Positions 30,671 to 39,761 of a stretch of 48,809 bases of DNA are shown here, in pieces (positions within the stretch are counted from its first letter, which is position 1; the number at the start of each line of letters is the position of its first letter). Origin of the DNA: Bacteroides ovatus (GTDB lineage: Bacteria > Bacteroidota > Bacteroidia > Bacteroidales > Bacteroidaceae); NCBI GenBank assembly GCA_030844565.1, contig JAUUNK010000014.1, positions 1-48,809 of the forward strand, written 5' to 3'. The notes under the pieces were generated by a model. That model saw nothing but the letters and a program-made list of their open reading frames with translations. It did not search any database and was not told the origin of the DNA. The position numbers and the translations under genes were made by a program.

Positions 30671-32914
30671 TTAGTTAGTTACTTCAATGCTTCTTTTGAA
30701 GAGAACAATTGCTTCTTCGGGGGGCAAAGCCACTTCCAGTATAAGCCGCCCTTTTGCCGGAAGAATGCTTTTCTTTCCTTCCGACTGAAAGGAGACTTTG
30801 TTCCCGCTTTCGTCCGTTAAAGATAGTTTTCTTTTCTCTATATCCAGGATAATCTTTCCCCAGCCGTTGGTATGCCAATAAAGAATGCATGTTTTACTTT
30901 CCTTGAGGAAAGCAAATGCCCGGATATTCTTTTCGTCATCTGCGGTTATTTGAGAGTAAGGATATAGTTGCAGGTTTCCTTTTTTGTCTTTCATCAGGAG
31001 GTATTCTTGTTCCGGGTTCTTGAGGAGTTGTTTTTGCTCCTCGGTAAGCGTTCCTTGTAGCTTCGCCTCTTCCCATTTTCGGATAACTCTCAGGTTGTCT
31101 GCTGTCCGGGGATGTTGGCGCAGTTCTTTTAAGTTCCCCATCAGCGAGATAGGAGAATCCCAGGCGACGGCTTTGCTGCAAATGTACTCATACATGTCCG
31201 GTTGCATCCCGATAGTGCTTTCGTTGGGAGCAAGATAGTTGAGCCAGCCGAAGTTCACCGAGGTGAAATCTTTGGCAATCTGCTCGGCGCAACGCAATGT
31301 ATATTTCTTCATGGCAGGACGAATGCGTTCGGGAGGAAACAGGTCGAAGGCGTTGCCGCGGCTCAAGATATGCCACCCGTAGTGGGACTTCAACGCTCCT
31401 TCGGCAAAGAGAGGAGCGGGTTTCATCTCTTTATATACTGTCATCTGAGAGCGGGAGACGTTGTACCAATAAGGCATCGGGACATCCTCTGCTCCATCGA
31501 AATAGACGAAACGGAAACCGGCTTTGTGGTAGATATTGCCCAGGCGTGCGGCTATTTCTTTTTGAATGCCCGAGTTCTGGTTTACACGGATAAATAAGGG
31601 CCAGTCGTCCACGTCCAGTAGCCGGAAGTACTGTCCTTTCTTGTGCGCGGTAGCTTTTGAGTTGAACACTCCGCGGGTGCATCCTGTAAATTGGTAGGGA
31701 GGCTCGCTCGTATAGTTTTCATACGTGATGAGTTCGTCTTCTATCTGTAGAAGCCGGCGACCTTTCTCCATACGCACTCCTTCGGGGGTGTCTTCTATGG
31801 TGATGGTAGAGTCGGTGGCATCCAGAGATTCGGTGAGAATAAATTCGCGTACATGATTCATGCGGGAGTCGGGAATCCCGTTATTGATATAAGGGTCGTC
31901 CACCGCTACTTTAGAATAGTGGATGTGGAGGCCCGGTATCATGCCGGCTGCTTTAATCTTGTCCGTAATTTCTTGCAAGTCCTTCATCCCGCCCGGATAT
32001 TGGTCTTTCCACTCGTAGTGCCCGCAAGCTTTGGCGAAGTCTACATAATAGACCACCATTGCCTTGAAGCCGCCTTGTTTGGCGTACGTGATGTGTTCGT
32101 CAATGTTCTTGGTGGTGACATCCCGTAGTTCGTAGTAAGAGTACTTATATTCTTTGCGTTGGCGGCTTTCTACTCCGAGGGGCATGTCATAGTCTCGTTC
32201 TACTTTGTCGATGCATGCAAGCAAGCTGTCGGTGGAAGTTGCAATCAGGGCGGTTCCGGAATTGAATAGCTTCACCTGAAAGTCCAATCCTGCATACAAG
32301 GTGGTGTGGTCTTTCTGTTGAAAGGCATCGATGCGCGTGGTAGGATGCGTGCCTAGCAGACATACCGCTGTCTGCTCGTCCCAGGCTACATTGAGCCATT
32401 CACCAAAATTCTTTCGTTTACGTATTGGCAGTTGTATCAGTGCAATCTCGTCGATTTCAGTTTTGCGTTTCACGCCAAAGTCTTCGAGCCGATAATCGAT
32501 TTGCTTTAAAGTGAAGCCTATATAATAAGGTGTAATGTTCATCTCCACCACGGCTATATCGTAAGTGTCCTGAAACTCAATATAGAGCAGATTGCCCTTT
32601 CTTTCTATTTTATTAGAAGGGAAGGTGCGCGGCTTTGCGGGAAACATCAGGAAGTTCTCATTGTCGTAGGGGCGATACTGTGTGATGGCGCATAAAGGAA
32701 CATCTGCGTTTGGTTGCAGACATTCTTCTCCGGTGGCTTTGTGTATCAGGCTGCGTGCTTGTCCCTCTCTGCTGAGGACCAATCGCATTTGTGCATTCTC
32801 TATGATGATGTCTTTATCCCATTTGTCTTCACTTGCAGGCATAGCAAGACTAGCCTGAAGGGGGAGTATCATCAGGAGATATAGGACTTGACAGGTATGT
32901 AATATGTTTCTCAT
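30671..32914 (-). CDS. Unassigned exported glycoside hydrolase-like protein
   Basis: The 747-residue protein has a signal peptide (about 1-24), an N-terminal beta-sandwich of mutarotase-like type (about 35-270), a probable TIM barrel (about 280-620) and a C-terminal beta domain (about 660-747, ending in an EAIVLFKRS strand). Barrel landmarks include GFKAMVVYYVDFAKACGHYEW, AGMIPGLHIHYSK, and FRFVYFDGAEDVPMPYW with acids near 472-475, then VNFGWLNYLAPNESTIG. An insertion of about 70 residues (LLQIEDELITYENYT, FTGCTRGVFNSKATAHKKG) interrupts the barrel and looks like a small beta module. The layout is that of a glycosidase, but I do not recognise the family. It lies between the acetylesterase (70 bases) and DUF6259 (31 bases) genes. 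Confidence 0.72.
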   Translation of the reverse strand: MRNILHTCQVLYLLMILPLQASLAMPASEDKWDKDIIIENAQMRLVLSREGQARSLIHKATGEECLQPNADVPLCAITQYRPYDNENFLMFPAKPRTFPSNKIERKGNLLYIEFQDTYDIAVVEMNITPYYIGFTLKQIDYRLEDFGVKRKTEIDEIALIQLPIRKRKNFGEWLNVAWDEQTAVCLLGTHPTTRIDAFQQKDHTTLYAGLDFQVKLFNSGTALIATSTDSLLACIDKVERDYDMPLGVESRQRKEYKYSYYELRDVTTKNIDEHITYAKQGGFKAMVVYYVDFAKACGHYEWKDQYPGGMKDLQEITDKIKAAGMIPGLHIHYSKVAVDDPYINNGIPDSRMNHVREFILTESLDATDSTITIEDTPEGVRMEKGRRLLQIEDELITYENYTSEPPYQFTGCTRGVFNSKATAHKKGQYFRLLDVDDWPLFIRVNQNSGIQKEIAARLGNIYHKAGFRFVYFDGAEDVPMPYWYNVSRSQMTVYKEMKPAPLFAEGALKSHYGWHILSRGNAFDLFPPERIRPAMKKYTLRCAEQIAKDFTSVNFGWLNYLAPNESTIGMQPDMYEYICSKAVAWDSPISLMGNLKELRQHPRTADNLRVIRKWEEAKLQGTLTEEQKQLLKNPEQEYLLMKDKKGNLQLYPYSQITADDEKNIRAFAFLKESKTCILYWHTNGWGKIILDIEKRKLSLTDESGNKVSFQSEGKKSILPAKGRLILEVALPPEEAIVLFKRSIEVTN

Positions 32915-32984
32915 GGCTTTAAACTTATTGATTTCATAACTATGACTTACTCAAGTCAGAAGCATCGACTCGATAAACTCCACT

Positions 32985-34439
32985 TCATTCATTGCGCGAC
33001 TCCTTACTCTTCTCTTCCCATTTATCTGTACGAAAGCTCCTTACCGGGAGATTACGTGCACTAATCAGGTTTCCTTTTTGGAAGTTACGGAAACAATAGC
33101 GGACGGCAACGGGATGGCTGACTGCTGCCGAGCGTACGACTACCGTGTGCTCCTTCTGATTCAGCAAAGCTTCGGCAGGATGAAACACTCTGTCGGAGTC
33201 TGCGATTTCGAATCCTGCTATATCCACCCAGGGGCTCAGACCTTTCTTCGCGTGGGAGAAGGTGACTTCGATTGCGTTGTCTTTTATCTTCATGCTTTTG
33301 TAGGTGGGATAGTCGCAATCGATGCCTTGATATCCGTAACTTCTGTTCAAGGACAGGTGGGCAAGTCGTTCGCCGATGCTCTGTTTATTGCAGGGATGTA
33401 CTTGAGGCGCTTCATATTCTTCTACCAGGTCATTGGTGCCAATCATGCCGCTGTGGGGGATGAGTGAAAGTGCTTTTTGCTGCGCCTCGCGTAGCAGGGC
33501 TCCGATGATTCCTTCTTTCTTATATTCACAGGCAAAGGGAGCTATCTCTACGTAGTAGAAAGGCAGGTCTTCCTGTTGCCATAGGGAACGCCAGTGCTTT
33601 ACCATCGTAGCCAGGCGGGTGGCGTAGGTAGAGCTGCTTTTGACGTTGCTTTCTCCCTGATACCAGAGAAATCCTTTGAGAGTATACTTGCGGCAGGGAT
33701 ACAACAGTGCGTTGTACATGAGCATGGATTGCAGGTAGACGGGTGTTTGGTTACTGCCGATGAGCGAGAGGTCTTCGTCTTCGTAGGTCTGCAATATCTC
33801 TTTGGGTAGCCATCCTTCTACCCGTGAGCCTCCCCAGGCACAGGTTATGATGCCTACGGGTAGTTGCAAAGTGCGTTGCAGAGCTAGGGCATAGTGATAG
33901 GCGGCGGCGCTGAAGGCGGGCGCATTCTCTGTTGTCGGCTGTTGCCAGCTTCCTTCCGCATCTTCTTGTGGCGATAGCTTTACGGTCGGTTTGAGAGTAA
34001 TCATTCGTATGCCGGGATGATTGGGAGCATCTGCTATTACAAGGTTTGCCCCCCGGATGGGGCAATAATCAAAGCCGCCGAGAGGCATCACCATATTAGA
34101 CTGTCCGGCGCACAGCCAGACTTCACCTATCAGGACATGGTGCAGAGTGACCGGTTGTCCGTCGTCCGTCAATGTCAGTGTATGCTCCATGAGGCTGCCG
34201 GCGGGAGTTTCTATGTATGCTTCCCAATGTCCTGTTTGGGCTGCAACAGCTTTCGTTTCATGCGTAGTCCACGAAGGAACTACCGTTACGGTTGAGTGTG
34301 GAGTTGCTTCTCCCCAGATTCTTGCATGAGCCTGTTGCTGGAGCACCATATTGTCGCCAAGCAAATAGGGCAATTTGATGGTGGCATACGTACAGGTGCT
34401 CCATGCAACTAGCGTTAAGAAGTAGATAACTTTCTTCAT
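32985..34439 (-). CDS. Sialate O-acetylesterase-like (SASA family) esterase
   Basis: The 484-residue exported protein (signal peptide about 1-19) has the SASA/SGNH layout: a small beta domain (about 20-100), then GEVWLCAGQSNMVMPLGG with catalytic Ser114, ITCAWGGSRVEGWLP, GFLWYQGESN, and the His motif QVHPCNK. Family members remove 9-O-acetyl groups from sialic acid, but many Bacteroides homologues act on acetylated xylan, mannan or other glycans. No sialidase or sialic acid catabolic gene is visible here, so the substrate could be another acetylated sugar. It starts 18 bases after the GH20 gene and ends 70 bases before an unassigned hydrolase. The C-terminal tail is charged (WEEKSKESRNE). Confidence 0.88.
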   Translation of the reverse strand: MKKVIYFLTLVAWSTCTYATIKLPYLLGDNMVLQQQAHARIWGEATPHSTVTVVPSWTTHETKAVAAQTGHWEAYIETPAGSLMEHTLTLTDDGQPVTLHHVLIGEVWLCAGQSNMVMPLGGFDYCPIRGANLVIADAPNHPGIRMITLKPTVKLSPQEDAEGSWQQPTTENAPAFSAAAYHYALALQRTLQLPVGIITCAWGGSRVEGWLPKEILQTYEDEDLSLIGSNQTPVYLQSMLMYNALLYPCRKYTLKGFLWYQGESNVKSSSTYATRLATMVKHWRSLWQQEDLPFYYVEIAPFACEYKKEGIIGALLREAQQKALSLIPHSGMIGTNDLVEEYEAPQVHPCNKQSIGERLAHLSLNRSYGYQGIDCDYPTYKSMKIKDNAIEVTFSHAKKGLSPWVDIAGFEIADSDRVFHPAEALLNQKEHTVVVRSAAVSHPVAVRYCFRNFQKGNLISARNLPVRSFRTDKWEEKSKESRNE

Positions 34440-34457
34440 CCGGTTTTTATTTAGGAG

Positions 34458-36074
34458 TTAGTCCCGAAAATCCATTTTTATTTTCTCTTTCTTCTTGATG
34501 ACCGGTCCCTCTGGTTCGGGGTGACGCTCGGGACGACGGTAATCAAAATAATAGATATTCAGTTTGTCGAAGAGCGCAAAAGCATCCTCGAGTCGCAACA
34601 GGAATTTGCTGTAATCTTTGACTGCCGGTGCCGACCAGGCAGATTCCGCCAATGCACACAGGCGGGGAAAAGTCATAAAGTCCACTCTTTTTTTGGTGTG
34701 CATCAGTTCGGTCCAGGTATTAGCCTGTATTCCTTTGATATAAGAGAGCTCCGACTGCGGAGTCTTCCATTTGTCCAACCATCGGTCGGGGAAGGCATAT
34801 ACATCTTCCAGCGGGCAGAACCCGTCCCAGATCCGTCCCCATCGGTGGCTGGCATGTTGCACGAAGTCGAAGTAGAGCGGTTTGCGTGGACATAGAATGG
34901 TGGTATATCCTTTGGTCAGTGCATGGCTCAGATAGTCCGGCTTGTCATGTCTCCACCACATGATGAGAGTGCTGTCACGTTTCACATTCAGGTCGAGCAA
35001 TTCGTCCCAGCCCACCAGTGTCTTACCTAAAGACCTCACTACGTTCGTCATGCGGTGCATGAAGTAGCGCTCAGCTTCTTTCACAGTCTTGAGTCCTTCC
35101 CGTTTCATGAGTGCTTGTATGTGCGGGTCGGTCTTCCATGCTTCGCTTCCGTATGCCACTTCATCGCCTCCGATGTGCAGATAAGGGGCGGGGAAGAGGG
35201 CTGTAATTTCCTTTAGGATATTCGTCAGGTAAGTATACGTTTCTTCTTTTCCTACGTTGAAGGTGAACTCCGGATGTTCTTCCGTTCCTCCTCCGGAATA
35301 CTCGGGATAGGCTTTGTTGGCAGCGGTTGCATGTCCGGGCATGTCAATCTCGGGGATGATTTCGATGTGCCGTTGCCGAGCATAGGCTATGATGTCGCGT
35401 ATTTGTTCTTGGGTATAATATTGTGCGGGTGTGTCCGGGTCGCTGTGGCAGCCTTCACCTCCCTTGGTGGCAAGTTTGGGATATTGTTTGATTTCAATTC
35501 GCCATCCCTGCGCGTCGGTTAAATGCCAGTGGAAGCGGTTCATTTTGAAATATGCCATGAGGTCGAGCAATTGCTTTACCCGTTTCTCTCCTGAAAAGTG
35601 GCGTGCTTCGTCCAGCATATATCCTCTCCATTCGTAGCGCGGGGCGTCTTCGATGGTGCCGCATCTTAAGCCGCCGTTAGCGAGTTGTTGTAGCAAGGTC
35701 TGGATGCCATAGAAGACACCCGCTGCGCTTCCTCCCTTGATGAGGATTCGTTTGGGCTTGATGATGAGTTGATAGGCCTCTTCGTTTTTCAGTGTCCGGT
35801 CTATAGATAGATTGATTCCTTTGCCGCTTTTTTTGCCTGCGACCATCTGCATGGGATAGTTCCATGCTTCCAGCTTTTGTTGCAGGAAGAGGGCTTCTTG
35901 TTGCAGACCGGCGTCGGTATAATAAATGTTCTGTCCCGCTTTGAGTTGGCAATCCTTTGTTTTTAGCACAACTTTGGCAGGATAGGGAATTACTCTTAGC
36001 TGCTCTTGCGCTTGCGTACCGGGGAAGAGGGTTAAGAAGCAAAGTATAATCAGGGTTGTAAGTGATAGTTTCAT
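34458..36074 (-). CDS. Beta-N-acetylhexosaminidase, GH20
   Basis: The 538-residue exported protein has a signal peptide (about 1-22), a GH20b-like N-terminal domain (about 25-145) and the GH20 barrel from about 147 (YEWRGYMLDEARHF). The Asp-Glu catalytic pair is D304-E305 in LHIGGDEVAYGS; upstream are FHWHLTDAQGWRIEI (181-195) and PEIDMPGHATAA (241-252). It uses substrate-assisted catalysis to release terminal beta-GlcNAc or beta-GalNAc. The gene is 18 bases after GH2 and 18 before the acetylesterase gene, with all three presumed periplasmic. The released HexNAc feeds the NagP-type permease, NagA and NagB. The C-terminal region after the barrel is short and basic (KKKEKIKMDFRD). Confidence 0.95.
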   Translation of the reverse strand: MKLSLTTLIILCFLTLFPGTQAQEQLRVIPYPAKVVLKTKDCQLKAGQNIYYTDAGLQQEALFLQQKLEAWNYPMQMVAGKKSGKGINLSIDRTLKNEEAYQLIIKPKRILIKGGSAAGVFYGIQTLLQQLANGGLRCGTIEDAPRYEWRGYMLDEARHFSGEKRVKQLLDLMAYFKMNRFHWHLTDAQGWRIEIKQYPKLATKGGEGCHSDPDTPAQYYTQEQIRDIIAYARQRHIEIIPEIDMPGHATAANKAYPEYSGGGTEEHPEFTFNVGKEETYTYLTNILKEITALFPAPYLHIGGDEVAYGSEAWKTDPHIQALMKREGLKTVKEAERYFMHRMTNVVRSLGKTLVGWDELLDLNVKRDSTLIMWWRHDKPDYLSHALTKGYTTILCPRKPLYFDFVQHASHRWGRIWDGFCPLEDVYAFPDRWLDKWKTPQSELSYIKGIQANTWTELMHTKKRVDFMTFPRLCALAESAWSAPAVKDYSKFLLRLEDAFALFDKLNIYYFDYRRPERHPEPEGPVIKKKEKIKMDFRD

Positions 36075-36092
36075 TTCGTTCGGCTTTAAGGG

Positions 36093-38855
36093 TTATTTAA
36101 TAAAGATGACGGGATTCTCTCCACGCAGGTCTTCGACGGCAACGATTGCCGTGATGGTTTTCGTCTCCTTAGGGAATAAGGATACAAAATTGTCGCTCCA
36201 GAAGACGGGGTTGACGACTTCTTTTGTCTTTTCTCCTTGTATCATCAGCTGATTGAAAAAAGATAACTTATCTGAATCGTTGGTGAGAGTCAGGGTGATG
36301 TGGTATTCTTTTTCTTGCTTCTGGATTCTTATATCTTGTTTTAACTCCACTTTGGGCAGGTTTATCAACCAATAGAAATTCTGATGCTGTGAATAGCGCC
36401 AGTAGAGATTGTCGGAGATGAGGTTCCCCTTCAGGTCTTCCAAGGTCAGCCGGATGTAGTATACGGTAGAGAGGTCGCCGCGTTGGGGGATTGTTTCCAA
36501 CTCTTTATATTGGTCGGCTCCCAGAGACAGTGTGTCCGTATAGGTCCAGCAGTCTTTCATGGAATAGTCTATGATGCGGGCTTTGGCAACGAGCTGTTTC
36601 AGTTCCCTGTGAGTCGAGTTTATCACGGCAATCCGGTTAGTATTGGCGTTCATCTGTATATGTACTGGCTCCATTGCTTTCTTGGAGAAGTAGTAGGAAG
36701 CGTTGGGAGATAAATACCAGTCGTATATCTGCCAGCATACGTCCGGCCAGCAGGAATTCAGTTTCCATATCATGATGCCTGTGGTAATATCCCACATCCG
36801 GTGGTTGGCTGCTTCGAACATGGCACGATAGCCTTCGGCGCTTACTAATTGTCCTTTGTAAGCATAGTCCTCACCGCTCACGGGATCACTGTAGAAGGTG
36901 CGGATGGCATTGTCGTAGGCACGATAACAGAAGTTATTGGCATCCCAGGCGCCATGCTCCGCCCAGATGCTGTCCAGCGGATAGATGGGATTCCTGCGGT
37001 TCAGCGGCTGGTCGGTGGTAGGAATGAATTTCTTTAAGCTTTCGTAGACAGGTACGGAGGGCATTCCCAGTTCATTTCTGAACATCTGGAGATGCACTTC
37101 TTCCACTTTGTCGAAGTAATAATCGGAAGGCGCCCAGTTGTAATCGGGGGCACCGTCGTCTGTGGTTCCGGTTGGCAAGTCGGGCTTTAGATAAGGCGTG
37201 AGTTTGTCCACATCCCAACTCACGCTGGTGGTTGGAACGTAGGGGCGGGTGGTGTCGAGGCTTAACACGGCTTCTTTGGTAGGATGATAGAGTGCTTCGT
37301 CCACTAATACTTCATTGACTCCGAACCAGGCGATGATACAGGGATGGTTGCGGTATCTTTTTACCATATCCTTGACGCAAGCAATAGCCAGGTCGTTATC
37401 GAGCGGATTGTGTTGGTTGTCACGTCCCGGGAACATCCGGTAACATTGATAAAACACATGCCAGTTCATCAATCCATATTTATCCCAGCTGTCCAGCCAG
37501 TCTTCGCAGGGAGAAGGCATGTCTTCGCTGCCGATTAAAGTGATGTTGGCATTTGCCATCAAACGCGCCTGGTCGTAGATACGTTTGGGAGAGTCGTCCA
37601 GCAAGACGTCCGGTTGTATCCAGCCGCCTTTGCAGAAGATGCGTTTACCATTAATATAGAACACCCGTCCGTATTCATTTCCTTTTTTCATCAATTTCGA
37701 GGTTACCTCATGGATGCCGAAGTTTACCTTTTCCCTGTCCGATACTCCTCTGCCGTTCAGGTCGAATGCCAAGTCGAGAGAATGCAGGTATTGTTCTCCA
37801 TAGCCATTTGGATACCATAAGTAGGGATTCCGGATGGCTAAAGCGGCAAAGCTTTCGGGAGTCAATGTGATTTCTCTACTCTCATGAGGGCCTAAGACAA
37901 CGGCAAGAGTTACGTTGACGGGCTTCATCGTTCCCGGTAGTTTGCGCGTATAAGTGGGATAAGTCAATTCATTGATAAGGCGGATGGTTGCTTTGAGCTT
38001 GCCACTTATTTGCTTGGCGGAGTGGTTGTGCAAAGTCGCTTTGATGGTGATATTCGCCAAGGTGGTATCCTTCTTGGGTAGGGTGGTGATAATATACGGG
38101 TCTTCTACCGTAACTTGGTCGGTAGCTTCCAGCGTGACGGATTGATAGATACCCATGTTGCGGTCGCGTACTACAGGAGCACAATCCCAGCCGCCGGTAA
38201 ATTTCAACGTCTCATCTTTGAATATATCCGCTGCCGTTCCGCGGTTAGGACCGAAAACAATGAATTGTGTTCCCGGATTGGGAGTACCGGGATGATCTAC
38301 CTGATATATTTTTATGGCAATGCAGTTTTGCGCCGGTCGGATATAGTCGGTCACGTCAAACCTGAACCGACGAAACATGCCTACTACATTCTCTTTCTTT
38401 CCCACTTGATGTCCGTTCACCCAGACGTCGGCACGGTAATTGATTCCGTTTAGCGTCAGCCACACTTTCTTGTTTTTGAATGATTTCGGTAAGTTGAAAG
38501 TGGTGCGATACCAATACGGGTCTTGCCACGGATTCTTTCCGCTCTTGAGATAACTGTATTTATCCAAGTCCATTTTTTTGTTAAACTCATCGGAAACATC
38601 GGGAATTAGAAAGTTATTCATTCCTATTCGGGGGTCAGGATAAATATGTTGTTTTACGAGCGCGTTCAAAACAGTGGTGGGCACTGTGGCTTCATACCAG
38701 CCTGTCGTGCCGAAGGAAGGCATAGATACCTTTTCTGCGCTTTCGTTGACTTCGGTCGTACTTTTAATTTCCCAGTTGGTCAGTTTCAACCGGTCGTCTG
38801 CTCTGGCAACCGTACAGAGCAAGAGGATGAAATAGAGTATAAATAGCTTTCTCAT
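36093..38855 (-). CDS. GH2 glycosidase, exo-beta-glucosaminidase/beta-mannosidase type
   Basis: The 920-residue exported protein has a signal peptide (about 1-19), a sugar-binding domain (about 25-245), an Ig-like domain (about 250-380), the catalytic barrel (about 385-700) and two C-terminal Ig-like domains. The acid/base is E515 in AWFGVNEV and the probable nucleophile is E595 in MFRNELGMPSVP. The stretch CWPDVCWQIYDWYLSPNASYYFSKKAMEP resembles exo-beta-D-glucosaminidases and beta-mannosidases rather than beta-galactosidases. The natural substrate may be beta-mannose or beta-glucosamine; sequence alone does not choose. It is between the ROK kinase (6 bases) and GH20 (18 bases), consistent with processing of an amino-sugar glycan. 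Confidence 0.88.
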   Translation of the reverse strand: MRKLFILYFILLLCTVARADDRLKLTNWEIKSTTEVNESAEKVSMPSFGTTGWYEATVPTTVLNALVKQHIYPDPRIGMNNFLIPDVSDEFNKKMDLDKYSYLKSGKNPWQDPYWYRTTFNLPKSFKNKKVWLTLNGINYRADVWVNGHQVGKKENVVGMFRRFRFDVTDYIRPAQNCIAIKIYQVDHPGTPNPGTQFIVFGPNRGTAADIFKDETLKFTGGWDCAPVVRDRNMGIYQSVTLEATDQVTVEDPYIITTLPKKDTTLANITIKATLHNHSAKQISGKLKATIRLINELTYPTYTRKLPGTMKPVNVTLAVVLGPHESREITLTPESFAALAIRNPYLWYPNGYGEQYLHSLDLAFDLNGRGVSDREKVNFGIHEVTSKLMKKGNEYGRVFYINGKRIFCKGGWIQPDVLLDDSPKRIYDQARLMANANITLIGSEDMPSPCEDWLDSWDKYGLMNWHVFYQCYRMFPGRDNQHNPLDNDLAIACVKDMVKRYRNHPCIIAWFGVNEVLVDEALYHPTKEAVLSLDTTRPYVPTTSVSWDVDKLTPYLKPDLPTGTTDDGAPDYNWAPSDYYFDKVEEVHLQMFRNELGMPSVPVYESLKKFIPTTDQPLNRRNPIYPLDSIWAEHGAWDANNFCYRAYDNAIRTFYSDPVSGEDYAYKGQLVSAEGYRAMFEAANHRMWDITTGIMIWKLNSCWPDVCWQIYDWYLSPNASYYFSKKAMEPVHIQMNANTNRIAVINSTHRELKQLVAKARIIDYSMKDCWTYTDTLSLGADQYKELETIPQRGDLSTVYYIRLTLEDLKGNLISDNLYWRYSQHQNFYWLINLPKVELKQDIRIQKQEKEYHITLTLTNDSDKLSFFNQLMIQGEKTKEVVNPVFWSDNFVSLFPKETKTITAIVAVEDLRGENPVIFIK

Positions 38856-38861
38856 AACCTT

Positions 38862-39758
38862 CTATTCTACAAACATTAAAGCGGCAGCACCCATAAAACC
38901 GGCATTCTCCTTTAAGCCTGCGGGCTTTATCCGGATGTTTGCAGCGGCTTGCGGGCAAATGTGCTTTTTTAATAAAGATATCATTGAATCCCAGAATATA
39001 TCGGAGGAGCCCATGACGGAGCCTCCCAGTATGATTGCTTCCGGGTCGAGCATATTGACAAGCCAAGAGAGCGCGTATGCGAGTGCCTTGGTAAAATCTT
39101 GCCATGCGTGGCGGGCAGCCTCTTCTCCTTCGCGGGCTAGCTTGGCGATTTCCTCTCCTGAAATTTCTTTCTTAGTAATCTCTTTGTATAAGCGGGAGAT
39201 GGCTGTGCCTGATACATAGTCTTCTATGATTCCTTCTTTATAAGGAGATAACCATATTTCTCCGGCGCAACCGTTAGCACCCCGTATGATCTTCCGGTTT
39301 ACCAGCAAGGCAGCTCCCAGGCCCGTGCCAAGGGTGATGCCCAGGATGGAGTTTATATCTTTTCCGGCTCCCCAGGTTGCTTCTCCCAGCATCATGGCAT
39401 TAGCGTCGTTGTTCAACTGAACCGGAAGGCCGAAAAGAGATTCTATTTTCCTTTTCAAAGGATAATTATGTAATGTAGGCAGATTGTTGCATTCCAGGAT
39501 AATGCCGTTGTCTATATCGAGTGGTCCGGTAGACCCAATCCCGATACCAACGATTTCGGATTCGTCCGTTTGTTGTTTTATCTTGTCGATTAAGAGGGCA
39601 AGGCGCTCGATAATGGTTTCGCCGGGAGCGTATGCTAATGTGGGGATGGACTCGGGGCTACCGATAATCTGTCCATTTCGGTCGACAAGTCCGGCTTTTA
39701 TTTTAGTTCCGCCGATATCAACTCCGATAGCAACTTTCTGTGGATACATTACATTCAT
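38862..39758 (-). CDS. ROK family sugar kinase lacking the zinc motif
   Basis: The 298-residue cytoplasmic protein has the ROK ATP-binding loop VAIGVDIGGTKIKAGLVD (9-26), GIGIGSTGPLDIDNG (71-85), the catalytic base D118 in LNNDANAMMLGEA and the phosphate-binding ITLGTGLGAAL (141-151). Usual ROK kinases carry a GH plus CxCGxxGCxE zinc motif after GAxGE; here the stretch reads GANGCAGEIWLSPYKEG and no Cys cluster follows. The likely job is phosphorylation of imported GlcNAc or another hexose so that NagA can use it. It starts 3 bases after the SIS-domain gene. The lost motif suggests a different sugar preference; glucomannokinase, GlcNAc kinase and GalNAc kinase remain open. Confidence 0.85.
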   Translation of the reverse strand: MNVMYPQKVAIGVDIGGTKIKAGLVDRNGQIIGSPESIPTLAYAPGETIIERLALLIDKIKQQTDESEIVGIGIGSTGPLDIDNGIILECNNLPTLHNYPLKRKIESLFGLPVQLNNDANAMMLGEATWGAGKDINSILGITLGTGLGAALLVNRKIIRGANGCAGEIWLSPYKEGIIEDYVSGTAISRLYKEITKKEISGEEIAKLAREGEEAARHAWQDFTKALAYALSWLVNMLDPEAIILGGSVMGSSDIFWDSMISLLKKHICPQAAANIRIKPAGLKENAGFMGAAALMFVE

Positions 39759-39761
39759 AGT

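Noticed and set aside
32985..34439. The acetylesterase as proof of sialic acid use
   Set aside because: The family deacetylates several glycans, and no sialidase, NanA, NanE or sialic acid transporter is seen in the window.
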